Notes: generated from the sequence alone by a model not told the origin. DNA of 64,000 nucleotides from Haliscomenobacter sp. (GCF_016718685.1 NZ_JADKCX010000032.1:9360-73359), one strand, 5' to 3'. Shown: positions 38,104 through 48,886, counted from the stretch's first letter. Numbers and translations: made by a program.

Positions 38104-39701
38104 TCAATTCTTTTGATTCTTCTCCTCCTTCCATTCCACCAACTTCGATGGATAATAATTAATCCCCATCGCTGTAAAACGTGGCCCATGTGCCCCCAGG
38201 CGTTTTTTGTACTCGTTCCAGTTCCGCGCACTTGCTGCCGACCAGCCAATCTCTGCGTACCCCGGCAAACGAGGGAATACCATGTATTCCACTTCGTCAA
38301 TTTGGTCCACCGTCTCTGACCAAAGTGGTGCTTCGATGCCCAAGACATCTTTCTGAGCAACCCCTGGAGTCAACGTCGCTGGATCCCAAATGTAGGCACT
38401 ATCCACTTCGATGTAAGCTGCCCAGTGCAAGCCCCACTTCGTGGTGGAATCGTATTGCATGTCCATGTAAGCCTTACGCGCCGGCGACATGAGCACTTTG
38501 GAGCCTTGGTTTACGGCATTTACCGCATTTTCAACGTCTGCCCAATGCTGTACAAAAGCACCTTTTTCAAGGTCCCTAGGGCAATTTCGTCCCAGCCAAT
38601 CACCTGCTTACCGTACTTTAAGACGATGTTTTGCACCCGATTCACAAAAGGAATGTAGTCCTCTTTTTTGGTCACATGAGACTCATCCCCGCCGATGTGG
38701 ATGTATGGCCCAGGCGTCATGGCAGCCAATTCTTTCATCACATCGTCGATGAATTTGTAGGTGATTTCATTTTGGGTACACAAGGTGCTGAAACCCACTT
38801 CGGTGCCCGTGTACAACTCCCGAGCCTTGCCATCACAATTCAGTTCGGGGTATGCAGCCAAGGCGGCATTGGTATGACCGGGCATGTCGATTTCTGGAAT
38901 GATGGTGATGTAGCGATCCAGTGCGTATTGCACGATGTCTTTGTATTGTTCCTGGGTGTAGTAGCCGCCTTTGCCGCCACCGACCTGGGTTTTGCCTCCA
39001 TGCTCGGCCAGTTTGGGCCAGGATTTGATTTCGATGCGCCAGCCCTGGTCGTCGGACAAGTGCAAGTGCATCACGTTCATTTTGTAGGCAGCAATCAGGT
39101 CGATGTACCGTTTAACATCCTCCACACTGAAGAAGTGCCGCGCCACATCAAACATTGCGCCACGAAAGGCATAGACAGGAACATCATTGATGGTACCACT
39201 GGCCATCCGCCAGGGGCCTTCCTGCTTACTGGACATTTCAATTTTGGCAGGCAACAATTGTCGAATGGTTTGTACACCCCGAAACAAGCCCGCCGGGGCA
39301 TTGGCCTCCAGGTGTACCAATTCCGGCGTGATGTTGAGCACATAGCCTTCTTCGCCGAGTGCGGCATCTTTTTTGAGCGACAAATAAATGTTGCCATCGT
39401 CTGGAGTGGCCGTACTCGCTTTTACTGTAAAACCAAAACCTGTGGATGGATTGAGTTTATCAGCCAAGAACTGACCAATCTTGAGCAGTTCTTCTGACCC
39501 AGTCTGGACATAAATCTCAGATTGGTCAGTCAATTCAAAAGAACTATTGGTAGCCTTTACGGACACCGGAATGGGGATGATACTTTCCTGAGCAAGATCC
39601 ATGGATATTGGTGGTGCTTTTTTGGGTGCGCAGCCCATAAAAGTTAGCAATACAACACACCAAAGTGTTGCTGAGTAGTAGGTTATACGATTGGTAGGCA
39701 T
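38104..39701 (-). CDS. Beta-N-acetylhexosaminidase, GH20 (one frameshift)
   Basis: A lipoprotein glycosidase (signal ending TFMGCAPK) that releases terminal beta-linked GlcNAc or GalNAc by substrate-assisted catalysis. Residues about 40-170 form the GH20b domain. The catalytic barrel begins with AFRGAMFDVARHFF and includes HLHLSDDQGWRIEIKSWP and EIDMPGHTNAALAAYPEL. The Asp-Glu catalytic pair is in HIGGDESHVT. The frame changes near 38520, and the rest (SPARKAYMDMQYDS, EAPLWSETVDQ) completes the barrel. Joined length is about 530 residues. It could cooperate with the fucosidase and aspartylglucosaminidase near the window start. Confidence 0.92.
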
Positions 39702-39771
39702 GAGTTGATTGGTTTTGGGGGATTAAGTTAATGATTTTTGGGATTTTACCACACTTGAACACTTGTTTGAT

Positions 39772-39779
39772 TATATTTG
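39772..39779 (+). promoter_or_regulatory. Candidate Bacteroidota -7 promoter element
   Basis: TATATTTG fits the TANNTTTG consensus of Bacteroidota vegetative promoters. It lies 27 bases before the start of the first gene of the MoxR-vWA-bpX operon (39806), inside the divergent gap with the GH20 gene. An upstream -33 element is weak (CTTG at 39754). Confidence 0.45.
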
Positions 39780-39805
39780 TCATGCCACCGTGTAATCACA
39801 AACCC

Positions 39806-40426
39806 ATGAGCAGATTAAATCAATTCCTCAGTGATTTATGGGAAAACGGAAAAGTGGAAGTTGCCAATGAAGTACAGGCTTTCACCTCTAGCGAATTGGA
39901 AGAAGCCCAGCGCAAATTACATACGTATTACCTACAGGATTGCCTGCACTTCCCCGGAACAGCACCGGAATTTGATGCAACTGCGGCTCTTTGGTCGGCT
40001 CAATACCTTTACCGCGCGACACAATTCATTTTGCTGCGCCATCTGAATGAACTAGAGTTGCAAGAGCAGCTCCTACCCTGGGCGGGCCATAAGAGTGCAG
40101 CAGCCACCTACTCCGCTGATCTTTGTTTGCGCCATTTACCCACTCTGCTCAATTTTGCCAAAGGTTTATCACCCGCAGATGTACTGGTCTTGAATTTGAA
40201 AAAAACGGCTGCCGATTGGCCCTTTTCGGGAGTAGGTATCGCCGAGGAAAATGTGCATGCTGAGGAGTTGATCCTCTCCCACCCCACCCTCGCCCTGGCT
40301 TATGTAGATCGCATCATTGCCAAACGTTTACAATCAAAAGCCCAACAAGCGGCCATTCACCCCTGGGTAGCCGCAGCGTTGGGCGATCATGCCAATCAGC
40401 TTTGGCCTGAATGGAACAAACATTAA
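39806..40426 (+). CDS. MoxR-vWA-bpX system small component (bpX4-like)
   Basis: A 206-residue cytosolic, mostly helical protein (start MSRLNQFLSDLWENG). It has no signal, no membrane segment and no catalytic motif. Its place as the first gene, 21 bases before a MoxR ATPase and ahead of two bpX/vWA proteins, matches the small bpX component of the MoxR-vWA-beta-propeller ternary systems described from comparative genomics; the sub-type number is my guess. The inferred role is adaptor or effector within the NTP-dependent complex. Confidence 0.65.
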   Translation: MSRLNQFLSDLWENGKVEVANEVQAFTSSELEEAQRKLHTYYLQDCLHFPGTAPEFDATAALWSAQYLYRATQFILLRHLNELELQEQLLPWAGHKSAAATYSADLCLRHLPTLLNFAKGLSPADVLVLNLKKTAADWPFSGVGIAEENVHAEELILSHPTLALAYVDRIIAKRLQSKAQQAAIHPWVAAALGDHANQLWPEWNKH

Positions 40427-40447
40427 ACACAAACCTCTTTATCCGAC

Positions 40448-41575
40448 ATGTCAAAACTTCCGGCAACAACTCAACTCAAAACTACCCTCGCTTACCTCAA
40501 ACAACGTTTTGTGGGCAAAGATGAAATCATCGATTTGTTCGGTATTGGTTTGGTCGCCCGCGAAAATATCTTCCTGTTGGGCCCGCCCGGTACTGCAAAA
40601 AGTGCCATGGTACGCGAATTAGCTAGTCTACTTCATGGAAAAACTTTTGAATATCTGCTGACTCGCTTCACCGAGCCCAACGAACTTTTTGGTCCCTTCG
40701 ACATCCGCAAATTGCGCGAAGGAGAACTCTTGACCAATACTGAAGGTATGCTTCCCGAGGCGGATTTAATTTTCCTTGACGAATTGCTCAATGCCAATAG
40801 TGCCATCCTCAATAGTTTACTGATGGTCTTAAATGAGCGTATCTTCCGTCGGGGTCGCGAAACCCGCAAATTGCCCGCCCTGATGATTGTGGGGGCCAGC
40901 AACCACCTGCCCGAAGACGAGGCCCTAAATGCGCTGTTTGACCGCTTCCTCATCCGGGTGCGTTGTGACAATGTTGCACCTGAACAACTGAGTGCAGTGC
41001 TGGATGCAGGTTGGGCCATGGAACACCCTGCTGATACCGTGCCTGAAATTGCAGCAAGCACCATCCAAACCCTGCAACAAGAATTGGCCAATGTAAACCT
41101 GCAAGGTATTCGCGACGAGTATCTCGAACTCATTCACAAACTCCGCAATGCTGGTGTGCAAGTTTCGGATCGGCGGGCCGTAAAAATCCAGCGTTTGGTA
41201 GCGGCAAGTGCCCTGCTCTGCGAACGCGACCATGCGCTTGCTTCAGATTTGTGGGTAGCCCGCTACATTTGGGATACAGAAGAACAACGCGAAGTAATCG
41301 TTGAAATCGTCAATTCCGTATTTGCCAAAGAGGCCGCTTCCAACGCGCAACACCCCCGTGCCCGGAACAATCCAGTCCCTAATGCGGATGAACTCTTTCT
41401 GGAAGTGGAAAACATCGCCAAACAATGGAATGACCCAGATGGCACTATGGCCAATCGAGCAATCCTGAAAGACAAATTACGCTACCTCAGTGGGCGCTGC
41501 GCCTGGATTGTAGAAAGTACCCAACGCGAATTTGTACAAGCGGAGGTGGATCGATTGTGGACAATAATGATGTAG
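40448..41575 (+). CDS. MoxR/RavA-type AAA+ ATPase
   Basis: A 375-residue AAA+ ATPase. Walker A is GPPGTAKSAMVREL near residue 44, and Walker B is LIFLDELLNANSAILNSLL near 109, followed by the MoxR-specific NERIFRRGRE and GASNHLPEDEALNALFDRF blocks (sensor 1 and arginine-finger region). A RavA-like lid part completes it. MoxR ATPases work with vWA proteins to remodel partners. It is tightly packed with its neighbours: 21 bases after the previous gene and 4 bases before the next. This is the energy-using core of the ternary system. Confidence 0.9.
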   Translation: MSKLPATTQLKTTLAYLKQRFVGKDEIIDLFGIGLVARENIFLLGPPGTAKSAMVRELASLLHGKTFEYLLTRFTEPNELFGPFDIRKLREGELLTNTEGMLPEADLIFLDELLNANSAILNSLLMVLNERIFRRGRETRKLPALMIVGASNHLPEDEALNALFDRFLIRVRCDNVAPEQLSAVLDAGWAMEHPADTVPEIAASTIQTLQQELANVNLQGIRDEYLELIHKLRNAGVQVSDRRAVKIQRLVAASALLCERDHALASDLWVARYIWDTEEQREVIVEIVNSVFAKEAASNAQHPRARNNPVPNADELFLEVENIAKQWNDPDGTMANRAILKDKLRYLSGRCAWIVESTQREFVQAEVDRLWTIMM

Positions 41576-41579
41576 CCGT

Positions 41580-42290
41580 ATGGAAAACTGGGTATTGGTG
41601 TTTAAAAAATCTGATCTTCCTCACTTGGCGGTAGTGCGCTGCCGGCCAGGACTGTGCGCTGCCGAAACAGAAACAGAAGTATGGCTGCGTTGTCCAATGT
41701 TGCATGCGGATTTGGATCAGGCGCTGCGGGCGTTGCCAGCCTTGCACACTTATCGGCAAGATACCCAGGGTTTGTTGTTCCCTTTGGGTGGCAGTACTCC
41801 AGTTGCCAAACTACCCGCGCTGGACTGGGTACCGATGAAACAGTTCATCCCGGTCGAATTGCCCGGTGCCGCCCTGCCCGCTCAATTGACACAACATTAT
41901 GCCTTACAATTGTTTCCTTCCGCAGCGTACCATCCTGGGGCAGCCTTGAAGATCAAATTGACCGATTGGCAAACGTACGCAGATACTGCACCGGAAATTC
42001 GTTTGGCGGCTTTAAACTTTGCCTTGTCGGCAGCGGGAGATGTGCTGGTAATGGGTGAGCCACTGCCCCCTTTGCCAGGAGAGGAGTATTGGTTGCGGGA
42101 TTCCATTTTGCTGCCTGCTGCTTATGATCTGGAATGGCCTTTGCTGGCGCAATTGTTCAACCAGCAAGAGAACAGCAATGGGGCGAATTTTTTGCTTTTT
42201 GAAAAAAATGGGGGGTGGCAAAAAATTGAAAAACGGTGCTTTATTCCAGCGAGTCGGGCGGGAATTAGGCAGAGTCGCACAACATCATGA
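41580..42290 (+). CDS. MoxR-vWA-bpX system component (bpX5-like)
   Basis: A 236-residue protein of mixed alpha/beta content with no catalytic motif I can see and no signal. It is 4 bases after the MoxR gene and overlaps the next gene by 4 bases (ATGA-type coupling), so it is translationally coupled to the vWA protein. By position it corresponds to a small bpX component of the ternary system; homology is inferred, not shown. Confidence 0.6.
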   Translation: MENWVLVFKKSDLPHLAVVRCRPGLCAAETETEVWLRCPMLHADLDQALRALPALHTYRQDTQGLLFPLGGSTPVAKLPALDWVPMKQFIPVELPGAALPAQLTQHYALQLFPSAAYHPGAALKIKLTDWQTYADTAPEIRLAALNFALSAAGDVLVMGEPLPPLPGEEYWLRDSILLPAAYDLEWPLLAQLFNQQENSNGANFLLFEKNGGWQKIEKRCFIPASRAGIRQSRTTS

Positions 42291-44779
42291 CAGACCTTGT
42301 TGCAAAAGCAAATCAGTATTTTTCCTCCCGTGCAAAGGATTTTTGGCACTGGGCTGACCACTATCAAGTCATCGAATGGTCGGATGGAAAAACCATTTGC
42401 TACCGCAATGAATTGATTGAAATACTAAAAGAACTACAACCTGATGGACTAGCTCCTTTGGAGGCCATTTTATTGGTCCTTTCAGCCTGTAAGCCAGAAT
42501 GGGAAATGACCAATTTTAGGTACTTGTACGATCATCCACATTTGACGCACAAGGGTAGAGGAATTGGCAGTAGTCACTATCCACCACCCATCGATACACC
42601 TGAATATTTTGATGATTTAGCCAGAATTGAGGAAGGATACAATAAAATCAGTGAACAGGCAAAACCCATCATTGACTTCTTGAAGCGCATCCAAACACTC
42701 CCACTTGAATTGCGAAGTGGGCATGCTCGAACCCATCTTTTAAAAAGAATTTCCAGTCAATGTAGAGCCCTTGTTCCCTCTAGTGATGCATCCTTTTTTA
42801 TTAAAGAATTGGAATCCGGAAGAATTCCAAGGGATCGTTTCATTGCCTCTAGTTCTCGCGAAGATCAACTTGTGAGTCTAGATCGTGTATTTGTTGGACT
42901 TTATAGCATTGATGATTTAGCATTGTACATCCGCACTGGCCTGGAACACCTCCCAGAACCAACCCATCTGCCCATTTCCGACCCCGTACCTAGCCAAGAC
43001 GAGCTCCTCATCCAACTCAACAAAGATCAACAAACCGCCGGCCTGGCCCGCCTGACCAAACGTTTGATTGCCGCGCTGAACATTCCTCCACATACTCAAG
43101 GAGCCAGTGATCAGCCCCTCGGCGGCTTATCTGACCTCAGCAATCGGGGAGATTTTGACCGTCTGCTCATCAGCGAACTGGCCAATGACGACGACACCCT
43201 TAGCGCCCGCCTCGTCAACAACGAAGCCTTGTACCTTCGCCGCGAAACACCTCCCGACCCGCAGGTACAGGAACGGATAATTTTGGTGGATGTGAGCCTT
43301 CGGCTCTGGGGTATACCCAGGGTATTTGCGGTATCTGCTGCCCTGGGTGTCGCCTTGAACAATGTTCATCACGCCAGCATTGCAGCGTATGCCTTGGGGC
43401 AAAAGGCCTTTGGGCCAAATGCATTGTCCAACAAAGCGGAAGTACTGGCTTTTTTGGAAAAAATTGACCCGGTGCTGCATTGCGCCGAAGGTTTAAAGCA
43501 CCATTTTGGGCAACACCCTAAATCAGCCTCCAAAGCCGTGTTTTTCATCACATCCGAAGATGCTATATTGGACAAAAATTTCAGTCAACAGTTGAGTGAA
43601 CTAGCGACGGAATTCGATTATTTGCTGGTGGTTAGCAGGACGGGAACTTTGTTGTTTTACAAAATGGTCAATGGACACCGCAGCTTGTTGAGTACTTCGG
43701 TGTTTGATTTAAAGGAGTTGTTGTTTGGTACAATACCATCAGCACTACCTGCTGAACGGGATGAAGAATTAAACCTCAAAACCGCACCTTGGACCCCTCA
43801 TTACAAATTGTTTCTCCCCACCTATCCTGGCAAATTGATCCGGGAGGAGGTAGCTTATGATGGAACTGTACTGGTTGCAGTATTACCATGTAAAAGGGTT
43901 TGGTTCTGGCATAGTGCGCAAAAAGGGGCAATTGAAATATTGAACAACATTGAAGATGGTGGATACACTTTTTATCTTGTAGAAAACGAACTTAAATGCA
44001 TCATTGTCAGAACAAAAGAGCATAAATTTATTGTGTATTTATTTGAAGAAAATAAACTGTCCGCTGTTGTTGACCTGCACGCAAAACTGATCAAGTATTA
44101 TCCTCGACAAAACGTTGTCAACTTGCCTGAAATGGATGGTCAGGTGGTTGCTTGTGGCTACGAAGCTAGGAATCTTTTCATTGGTTTAAATCATCCAGCC
44201 AATCCGAACTATTATTACCTTCATAAAAACATAACCCATGTACTTGAGCTGAGTACCCATACCATTTCTCCCCTACCCGAGAAACGTTTCATCCCAAGAG
44301 AACACTCGCTGCTAAATTTGCATCCCATCAAAAAAATGGTGCATTGTGGTTATTCCGTTCTGAGGAACATCAAAGAAATTGGTTTCACAGCCGAAGGTTA
44401 TATTCAATTGGACCAGCACAGAATCATCTTAAACGATGGGAAATTATGGTTGATGAAAAGTCCAAAGGACAATATCCCTATGCGAAGATTCCAGCCCGAA
44501 GCCCGGCTAGATATTCAATTTTATACCCGATCCTATACATGGCCAAATGGGAGCAAAATAACCCTGGACAGTAGAGGTTTTTTGCAGTTGTTTCGCTCAG
44601 AAAGCCCAGCAGCAGATTTCACCATTACCCTCATCATTGGCCAGCCGCTTGCGGCATTCAGCAGAAGTGGAGCATATACAGGAAACCCCTATTTTTACGA
44701 TGTCAGTGCCGAAAAAATCACTTCGCCGAGCCATTTTTATAAGACCGTAATTGTTGAATTCATTAAAAAACTGGACTAA
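42287..44779 (+). CDS. vWA plus beta-propeller protein of the MoxR-bpX system
   Basis: An 830-residue cytosolic protein. Residues 1-320 form a helical N-terminal region. About 329-480 form a von Willebrand A-type domain (RIILVDVSLRLWGIPRVF). About 500-830 form a strand-rich propeller-like region (repeated short W/Y-bearing strands such as VWFWHSAQKG and LFIGLNHPANPNYYYL). The usual DxSxS metal motif reads DVSLR, so the metal site is degenerate. It overlaps the previous gene by four bases and is three bases before the next. The architecture matches the vWA-propeller subunit of ternary MoxR systems. Confidence 0.82.
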   Translation: MTDLVAKANQYFSSRAKDFWHWADHYQVIEWSDGKTICYRNELIEILKELQPDGLAPLEAILLVLSACKPEWEMTNFRYLYDHPHLTHKGRGIGSSHYPPPIDTPEYFDDLARIEEGYNKISEQAKPIIDFLKRIQTLPLELRSGHARTHLLKRISSQCRALVPSSDASFFIKELESGRIPRDRFIASSSREDQLVSLDRVFVGLYSIDDLALYIRTGLEHLPEPTHLPISDPVPSQDELLIQLNKDQQTAGLARLTKRLIAALNIPPHTQGASDQPLGGLSDLSNRGDFDRLLISELANDDDTLSARLVNNEALYLRRETPPDPQVQERIILVDVSLRLWGIPRVFAVSAALGVALNNVHHASIAAYALGQKAFGPNALSNKAEVLAFLEKIDPVLHCAEGLKHHFGQHPKSASKAVFFITSEDAILDKNFSQQLSELATEFDYLLVVSRTGTLLFYKMVNGHRSLLSTSVFDLKELLFGTIPSALPAERDEELNLKTAPWTPHYKLFLPTYPGKLIREEVAYDGTVLVAVLPCKRVWFWHSAQKGAIEILNNIEDGGYTFYLVENELKCIIVRTKEHKFIVYLFEENKLSAVVDLHAKLIKYYPRQNVVNLPEMDGQVVACGYEARNLFIGLNHPANPNYYYLHKNITHVLELSTHTISPLPEKRFIPREHSLLNLHPIKKMVHCGYSVLRNIKEIGFTAEGYIQLDQHRIILNDGKLWLMKSPKDNIPMRRFQPEARLDIQFYTRSYTWPNGSKITLDSRGFLQLFRSESPAADFTITLIIGQPLAAFSRSGAYTGNPYFYDVSAEKITSPSHFYKTVIVEFIKKLD

Positions 44780-44782
44780 GCC

Positions 44783-47532
44783 ATGAAATTGACCCTCCAT
44801 ACCCAATCGACTCCCCAAGGCCCGGCTCGTGCCGCATTCCTTCCCGGAGATAGCCCGATGGTATGGCTCAATACCATCCAATCTTGGGGCATTGCCCCCA
44901 GCGAACTGGAGGCTTACGCCGTGCCCCGCTCCATCCGTGACCTCCATGTGGCTGGCTTACTGCTGATCTACCGCAATGGCAACTTTCCTGTTCAAGTAGA
45001 ATTACGGGAAGCCTACCAATGTCTGGGGAGCAGTCTGCTTATTCCGCAGTACGCCAGTATGAGCCCACAAGTTGAGCCAGAAGAATGGAAAAACTTGGTT
45101 GTGTATGATTGGCATTTTTATCACCCCGGTATCGGCATGGTTGGGTTCAATCGCAGCGATCGGGTCCAGTTGTCTGATCTCTTGCGTTACCCTGTTGCTA
45201 CGCAGCAAGATTGGTCTTTGGCGCAGTTGGGGCCTTCTCCTCATCCACCCCTGCGGCAAATCAGTGTGCAGCCCAGCACAGTTCAAGAAATGTTTGCAAA
45301 TGTGGAGTCAGTTGGTGATAAGTCCATCAAAGATCTACTCAAAAAAGCCCCCAAAGACGATAAGGAATCCGACGATTTAAGACTCACATTGCTCAATGGG
45401 CTCGACAACTTGCTCAACAAACGGCCCAAAATCCAGGAAGGTGAATCCCAGAGTCTGTTGGGTAAATGGCTGGATCAACTCCAACAGCGCATCCTGCAAA
45501 ACATCGAAGACCTGCGCAAACAACGCGATGACGAAATCAATCGGCTGCTCAAGTTGTTTCAGGACGATCCCGAGGAAGCCCTGCGTTATTCCATTCCGCT
45601 GAATAGCCCCTATGAAGGTCGGGGCATTGCTCCACCGAGTGGCCAATTGGGCCGCAGAGACCCCCTCGATTTTAATTTGAGCGGCTTGGGTGGTGGAGCA
45701 GCTCGTGACAATTGGGAACTTGACGCTGCCCGTCGTACTGCCTTGCACCAACATTACTTGAAGGTCGCCAATCAAAAAATTGCCGAGGGAGATTTCCGCA
45801 AAGCGGCCTATATTCACGCCCATTTGTTGGGTGATTTTCACACGGCTGCTAATGTATTAGAACAGGGCAAACACTACCACGAAGCCGCACAACTCTACCT
45901 CGATCACCTCAAAAGCCCTGGACAGGCTGCCCGTTGTTTTGAGCAGGCAGGCTTGTACTCCGCAGCCATTCCCATTTACCTCGAACTGAGAGAAAACGAA
46001 AAAGCTGGGGATTTGTACATCTTGATGGATCAGGTTCAGGAAGCTAAGCTCCTGTACCAGGTCTGTGTAGAAGCAGCGCTGAACCGAGCCGACTACCTGG
46101 ATGCCGCCCGTTTGTACCAGGGCAAACTCAATGACGATACCCGGGCAAAATCGACCTTGTTGAATGGCTGGCAGCAAAACCAAAGTCCACTCGCCTGCCT
46201 GAACCGTTATTTCGATTTTTTCCAGCAAGACAGCAATGCCGAGTTTGATCGAGAGGTGCAGGCCATTTACCAGACTCAGGTCAAGCCTATGCAGCAGAGT
46301 ACCTTCATAGAGGTGTTAAAAGTGATTGGAAAAACACCCAGCGCCGAGGGGATTTGCCCCTCACTCGTGATATTGTGTACCGCATCGTAAGCAAAGAACT
46401 TCTGTCAGGTAACCTCAGCCACCTGAGCCTCTTGAATACTTTTGTGCCCAAAGATCGCTTGTTGCAGGGGGATGCAAGTCGCTTTAGTGCCGAGCAGAAG
46501 ACCAGGAAGGCGACGCGAAAATTGGCTACCCGAAGAGATGAAGCATTCCGCAAAACAGCCAAATTGCACAAAGAATTTCAGCTGGATGCTGGCATGTCCT
46601 GGATCGAAGCGCGGATGATCAACCACAGCTTGGTTGTTTTGGGCAAAAAAGGCTTCCTGCTCTACCTCTTTTACTCCGATTTGCAGGAAAACCATGAAAG
46701 CTACCCTGTAGGCATTGGCCATGATTTCAAAAATCAGCTTTTTTCACTGCTGGATCACTCCCATTACCTCGGCATTATCCTAGCATCGACCTATCATAAA
46801 GGAATTGATACCGTACTGAATAATCTCGGCCAGGAGCTTCGTTTGATTGATTTAAAATATGATCCAAGTACGCTTGCTTTTGTCCCGGTAGACCGGAAAA
46901 AATATGCCCGCTTCACCATGAATACAGATGGAAGCACCACCTTGCATTACCTCGATGTGATGGGGCGACAGCTAGAATCGGTGTTGGTAACAAACATATA
47001 CGGTCGTCCTGAAATATTCGCTGTAATGTTGATGAAAAACCTCATAACGATGGAATTTCGTCGGGGTTGTTTTTTCTTTGTTCTTCCTGGAGAAAGATAC
47101 CTATATCGAATAGCCGAAGATGGAAGGCTGACTACTTACGAATTGGCCTTACCGGCCATCAAAATGGCCATTTCTGATGAAAATACGGCCATTCGTTTGG
47201 TGGTATCTTTAAAAAATCCGCAGGATACTGCGGCCAGTGGGTGTCAATATTTTCGCGCTCACCATTCAGGAATAAGTACCTTTAGTGAATTATTTGAACA
47301 AGGCGCTGAACCAGACTGCCTTCTCTTCATGGGCCAAGGCTTAGTGGTGACCGAAAAGGGTCATGTTCGTCTTTACGACACCCCGCGCAATGGGGTTCCC
47401 CGTCAAATTGCTGATTTTGAGCTGGATGAATTCATCGTTGATGCATTCAAAGGCCCAAGTGCCGATCAGGTTGGTTTTTTGACCAGCAACGGAAAGGTCC
47501 TGTTTTATGAAATTGGCGAACTTAAGGGTTAA
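44783..47532 (+). CDS. bpX6-like N-domain, helical repeats and beta-propeller (one frameshift)
   Basis: About 916 residues once the frame break near 46340-46360 is joined (EVLKVIGK continues as PLTRDIVYRIVSK). Residues 1-150 form an alpha/beta N-terminal domain. About 180-270 are charged and helical (LDQLQQRILQNIEDLRKQRDD, coiled-coil-like). About 315-530 are TPR-like repeats (YLKVANQKIAEGDFRKAAYI, YLDAARLYQGK). The rest is propeller-like. It ends the five-gene operon and its stop overlaps mtnC, which is convergent, by 11 bases. This is the largest subunit of the MoxR-vWA-bpX system; the individual role is unknown. Confidence 0.78.
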
Positions 47533-48214
47533 CGGCTTTCTCAATCTCCGCAAAACTCCCCACTCCCGCATGCCGCATACTCGGGATTGTACCAGGCCGC
47601 AGCAACTGCAAGCACTGCATACCCGCAGCTTGGGCCGCATCTAGCTCCTCCTCAATATCGGAAAGGAAAAGGATGTCTTCAGGGGGCAAAGCCAATTGGG
47701 TGGCTATATTTTGATAAGAAGCAACTTCCCGCTTATGCCCTACAGCCGTATCGAAATTATAGGTAAAATACCCGTTCAAATCTCCATATTCACTGAAGCC
47801 AAACAGTAATTTCTGTGCGGCTACCGAGCCGGATGAATAAATGCCCAAGCCATACCCTTTTTGCTTCCAACGTTCCAACGCGGGCAACACATCGGAGTAG
47901 ACGTGCCCTTTGAATCCGCCACTTTCATAACCTTCCCGCCAGATCAAACCTTGCAATTGCTTCAAAGCCGGATGTTTGCGATCGGACTTGATCCAAGTGA
48001 GTAGTCCAACAATCAAATCTTCCAGGTTGGCAGCGGGCAGGCTTTCTTCCAATAAGGTTTGCCGAGTTTGAGTCAAAGCTTGTTCCACGGTTGGCTCGCT
48101 GGCATTGGCCCTGATAAATGCGGGCAATTTTTCAAAAGAATAGGGAAAAAGCACCTGGTGTACAAAGTCGATGTCGGTGGTGGTGCCTTCGATGTCGGTG
48201 AGGATGAACTGCAT
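47522..48214 (-). CDS. mtnC: Enolase-phosphatase E1 / acireductone synthase
   Basis: A 230-residue HAD-family enzyme of the methionine salvage pathway that enolises and dephosphorylates 2,3-diketo-5-methylthiopentyl-1-phosphate to acireductone. The HAD nucleophile motif is at the start (ILTDIEGTTTDIDFVHQVLFPY), the second motif is YSSGSVAAQKLLFG, and the late acidic motif is FLSDIEEELDAAQAAGM. Length is standard. It is the last gene of the mtnB-mtnD-mtnC run, and its stop overlaps the end of the convergent bpX operon by 11 bases. Confidence 0.95.
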   Translation of the reverse strand: MQFILTDIEGTTTDIDFVHQVLFPYSFEKLPAFIRANASEPTVEQALTQTRQTLLEESLPAANLEDLIVGLLTWIKSDRKHPALKQLQGLIWREGYESGGFKGHVYSDVLPALERWKQKGYGLGIYSSGSVAAQKLLFGFSEYGDLNGYFTYNFDTAVGHKREVASYQNIATQLALPPEDILFLSDIEEELDAAQAAGMQCLQLLRPGTIPSMRHAGVGSFAEIEKAVNP

Positions 48215-48233
48215 GGGAAAAAGTTTAGGGCTA

Positions 48234-48338
48234 AAATGTTGAAGAGTTTAAAAGAAGTTTGAAAGTCTGATAAGATGAAAGGCCATTTGTCTTATCAACT
48301 AATAGTCTTTTAAACTTCTTTTCAACCCTTCAACATTT
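48234..48338. repeat. Long inverted repeat between mtnD and mtnC
   Basis: The arm starting near 48234 (AAATGTTGAAGAGTTTAAAAG and onward) is mirrored near 48312-48338 with two mismatches. An inner CTGATAAGA/TCTTATCA pair extends it. It fills the gap between the two mtn genes. Confidence 0.75.
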
Positions 48339-48351
48339 CAACATTTCAACT

Positions 48352-48879
48352 TTAATTCAAATTGTACTGTTGGTCAACACCCGACTGGGTATAATGTGGC
48401 ACCCAACCCGACTGATCAATAAACACCCGGATGGCTTTGACAAATTTTTTCGGCCCCATGTCGAACCAATGTTTTGTATTTGCCGGAACCGAAATGAGGT
48501 CTCCAGCCTGACAGGTGACACAGAAGATGTCTTCACCACCGCCAAGGTTGAACCAAAACATACCTTCCCCATCCACAAAGAAGCGTACTTCATCTTCGGT
48601 GTGGATGTGCTCACTCAAAAACTTGGTGCGCAACATTTCCAATTGGGGATGATCTGGAGTAACGTTGATGACATCCGCAGTCTGGTAGCCATTGGACTCC
48701 ATGTAAGGTTTCAACTGATGGGCATATGCACCAATGATGGTGTCCTGATCGGCATCGTCAGCAAAAGGAACCGCCGCCTCCCATTGTTCGTAAATTACGC
48801 CACGTGCATTGAGGAAACGCTTGATCTCGGCTGGGTCGTTGATGACGGTTTGTTTGTCTGGAATGGTAAGAATGGCCAT
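48352..48879 (-). CDS. mtnD: Acireductone dioxygenase
   Basis: A 175-residue cupin metalloenzyme of methionine salvage that oxidises acireductone with O2 to the methionine precursor 2-keto-4-methylthiobutyrate (Fe form). The metal-binding motif HIHTEDEVRFFVDGEG supplies two histidines and a glutamate, and NTKHWFDMG supplies the third histidine. Length and start (MAILTIPDKQTVI) are typical. It lies between mtnB and mtnC on the same strand, separated from each by a long inverted repeat. Confidence 0.96.
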   Translation of the reverse strand: MAILTIPDKQTVINDPAEIKRFLNARGVIYEQWEAAVPFADDADQDTIIGAYAHQLKPYMESNGYQTADVINVTPDHPQLEMLRTKFLSEHIHTEDEVRFFVDGEGMFWFNLGGGEDIFCVTCQAGDLISVPANTKHWFDMGPKKFVKAIRVFIDQSGWVPHYTQSGVDQQYNLN

Positions 48880-48886
48880 GGATAGA

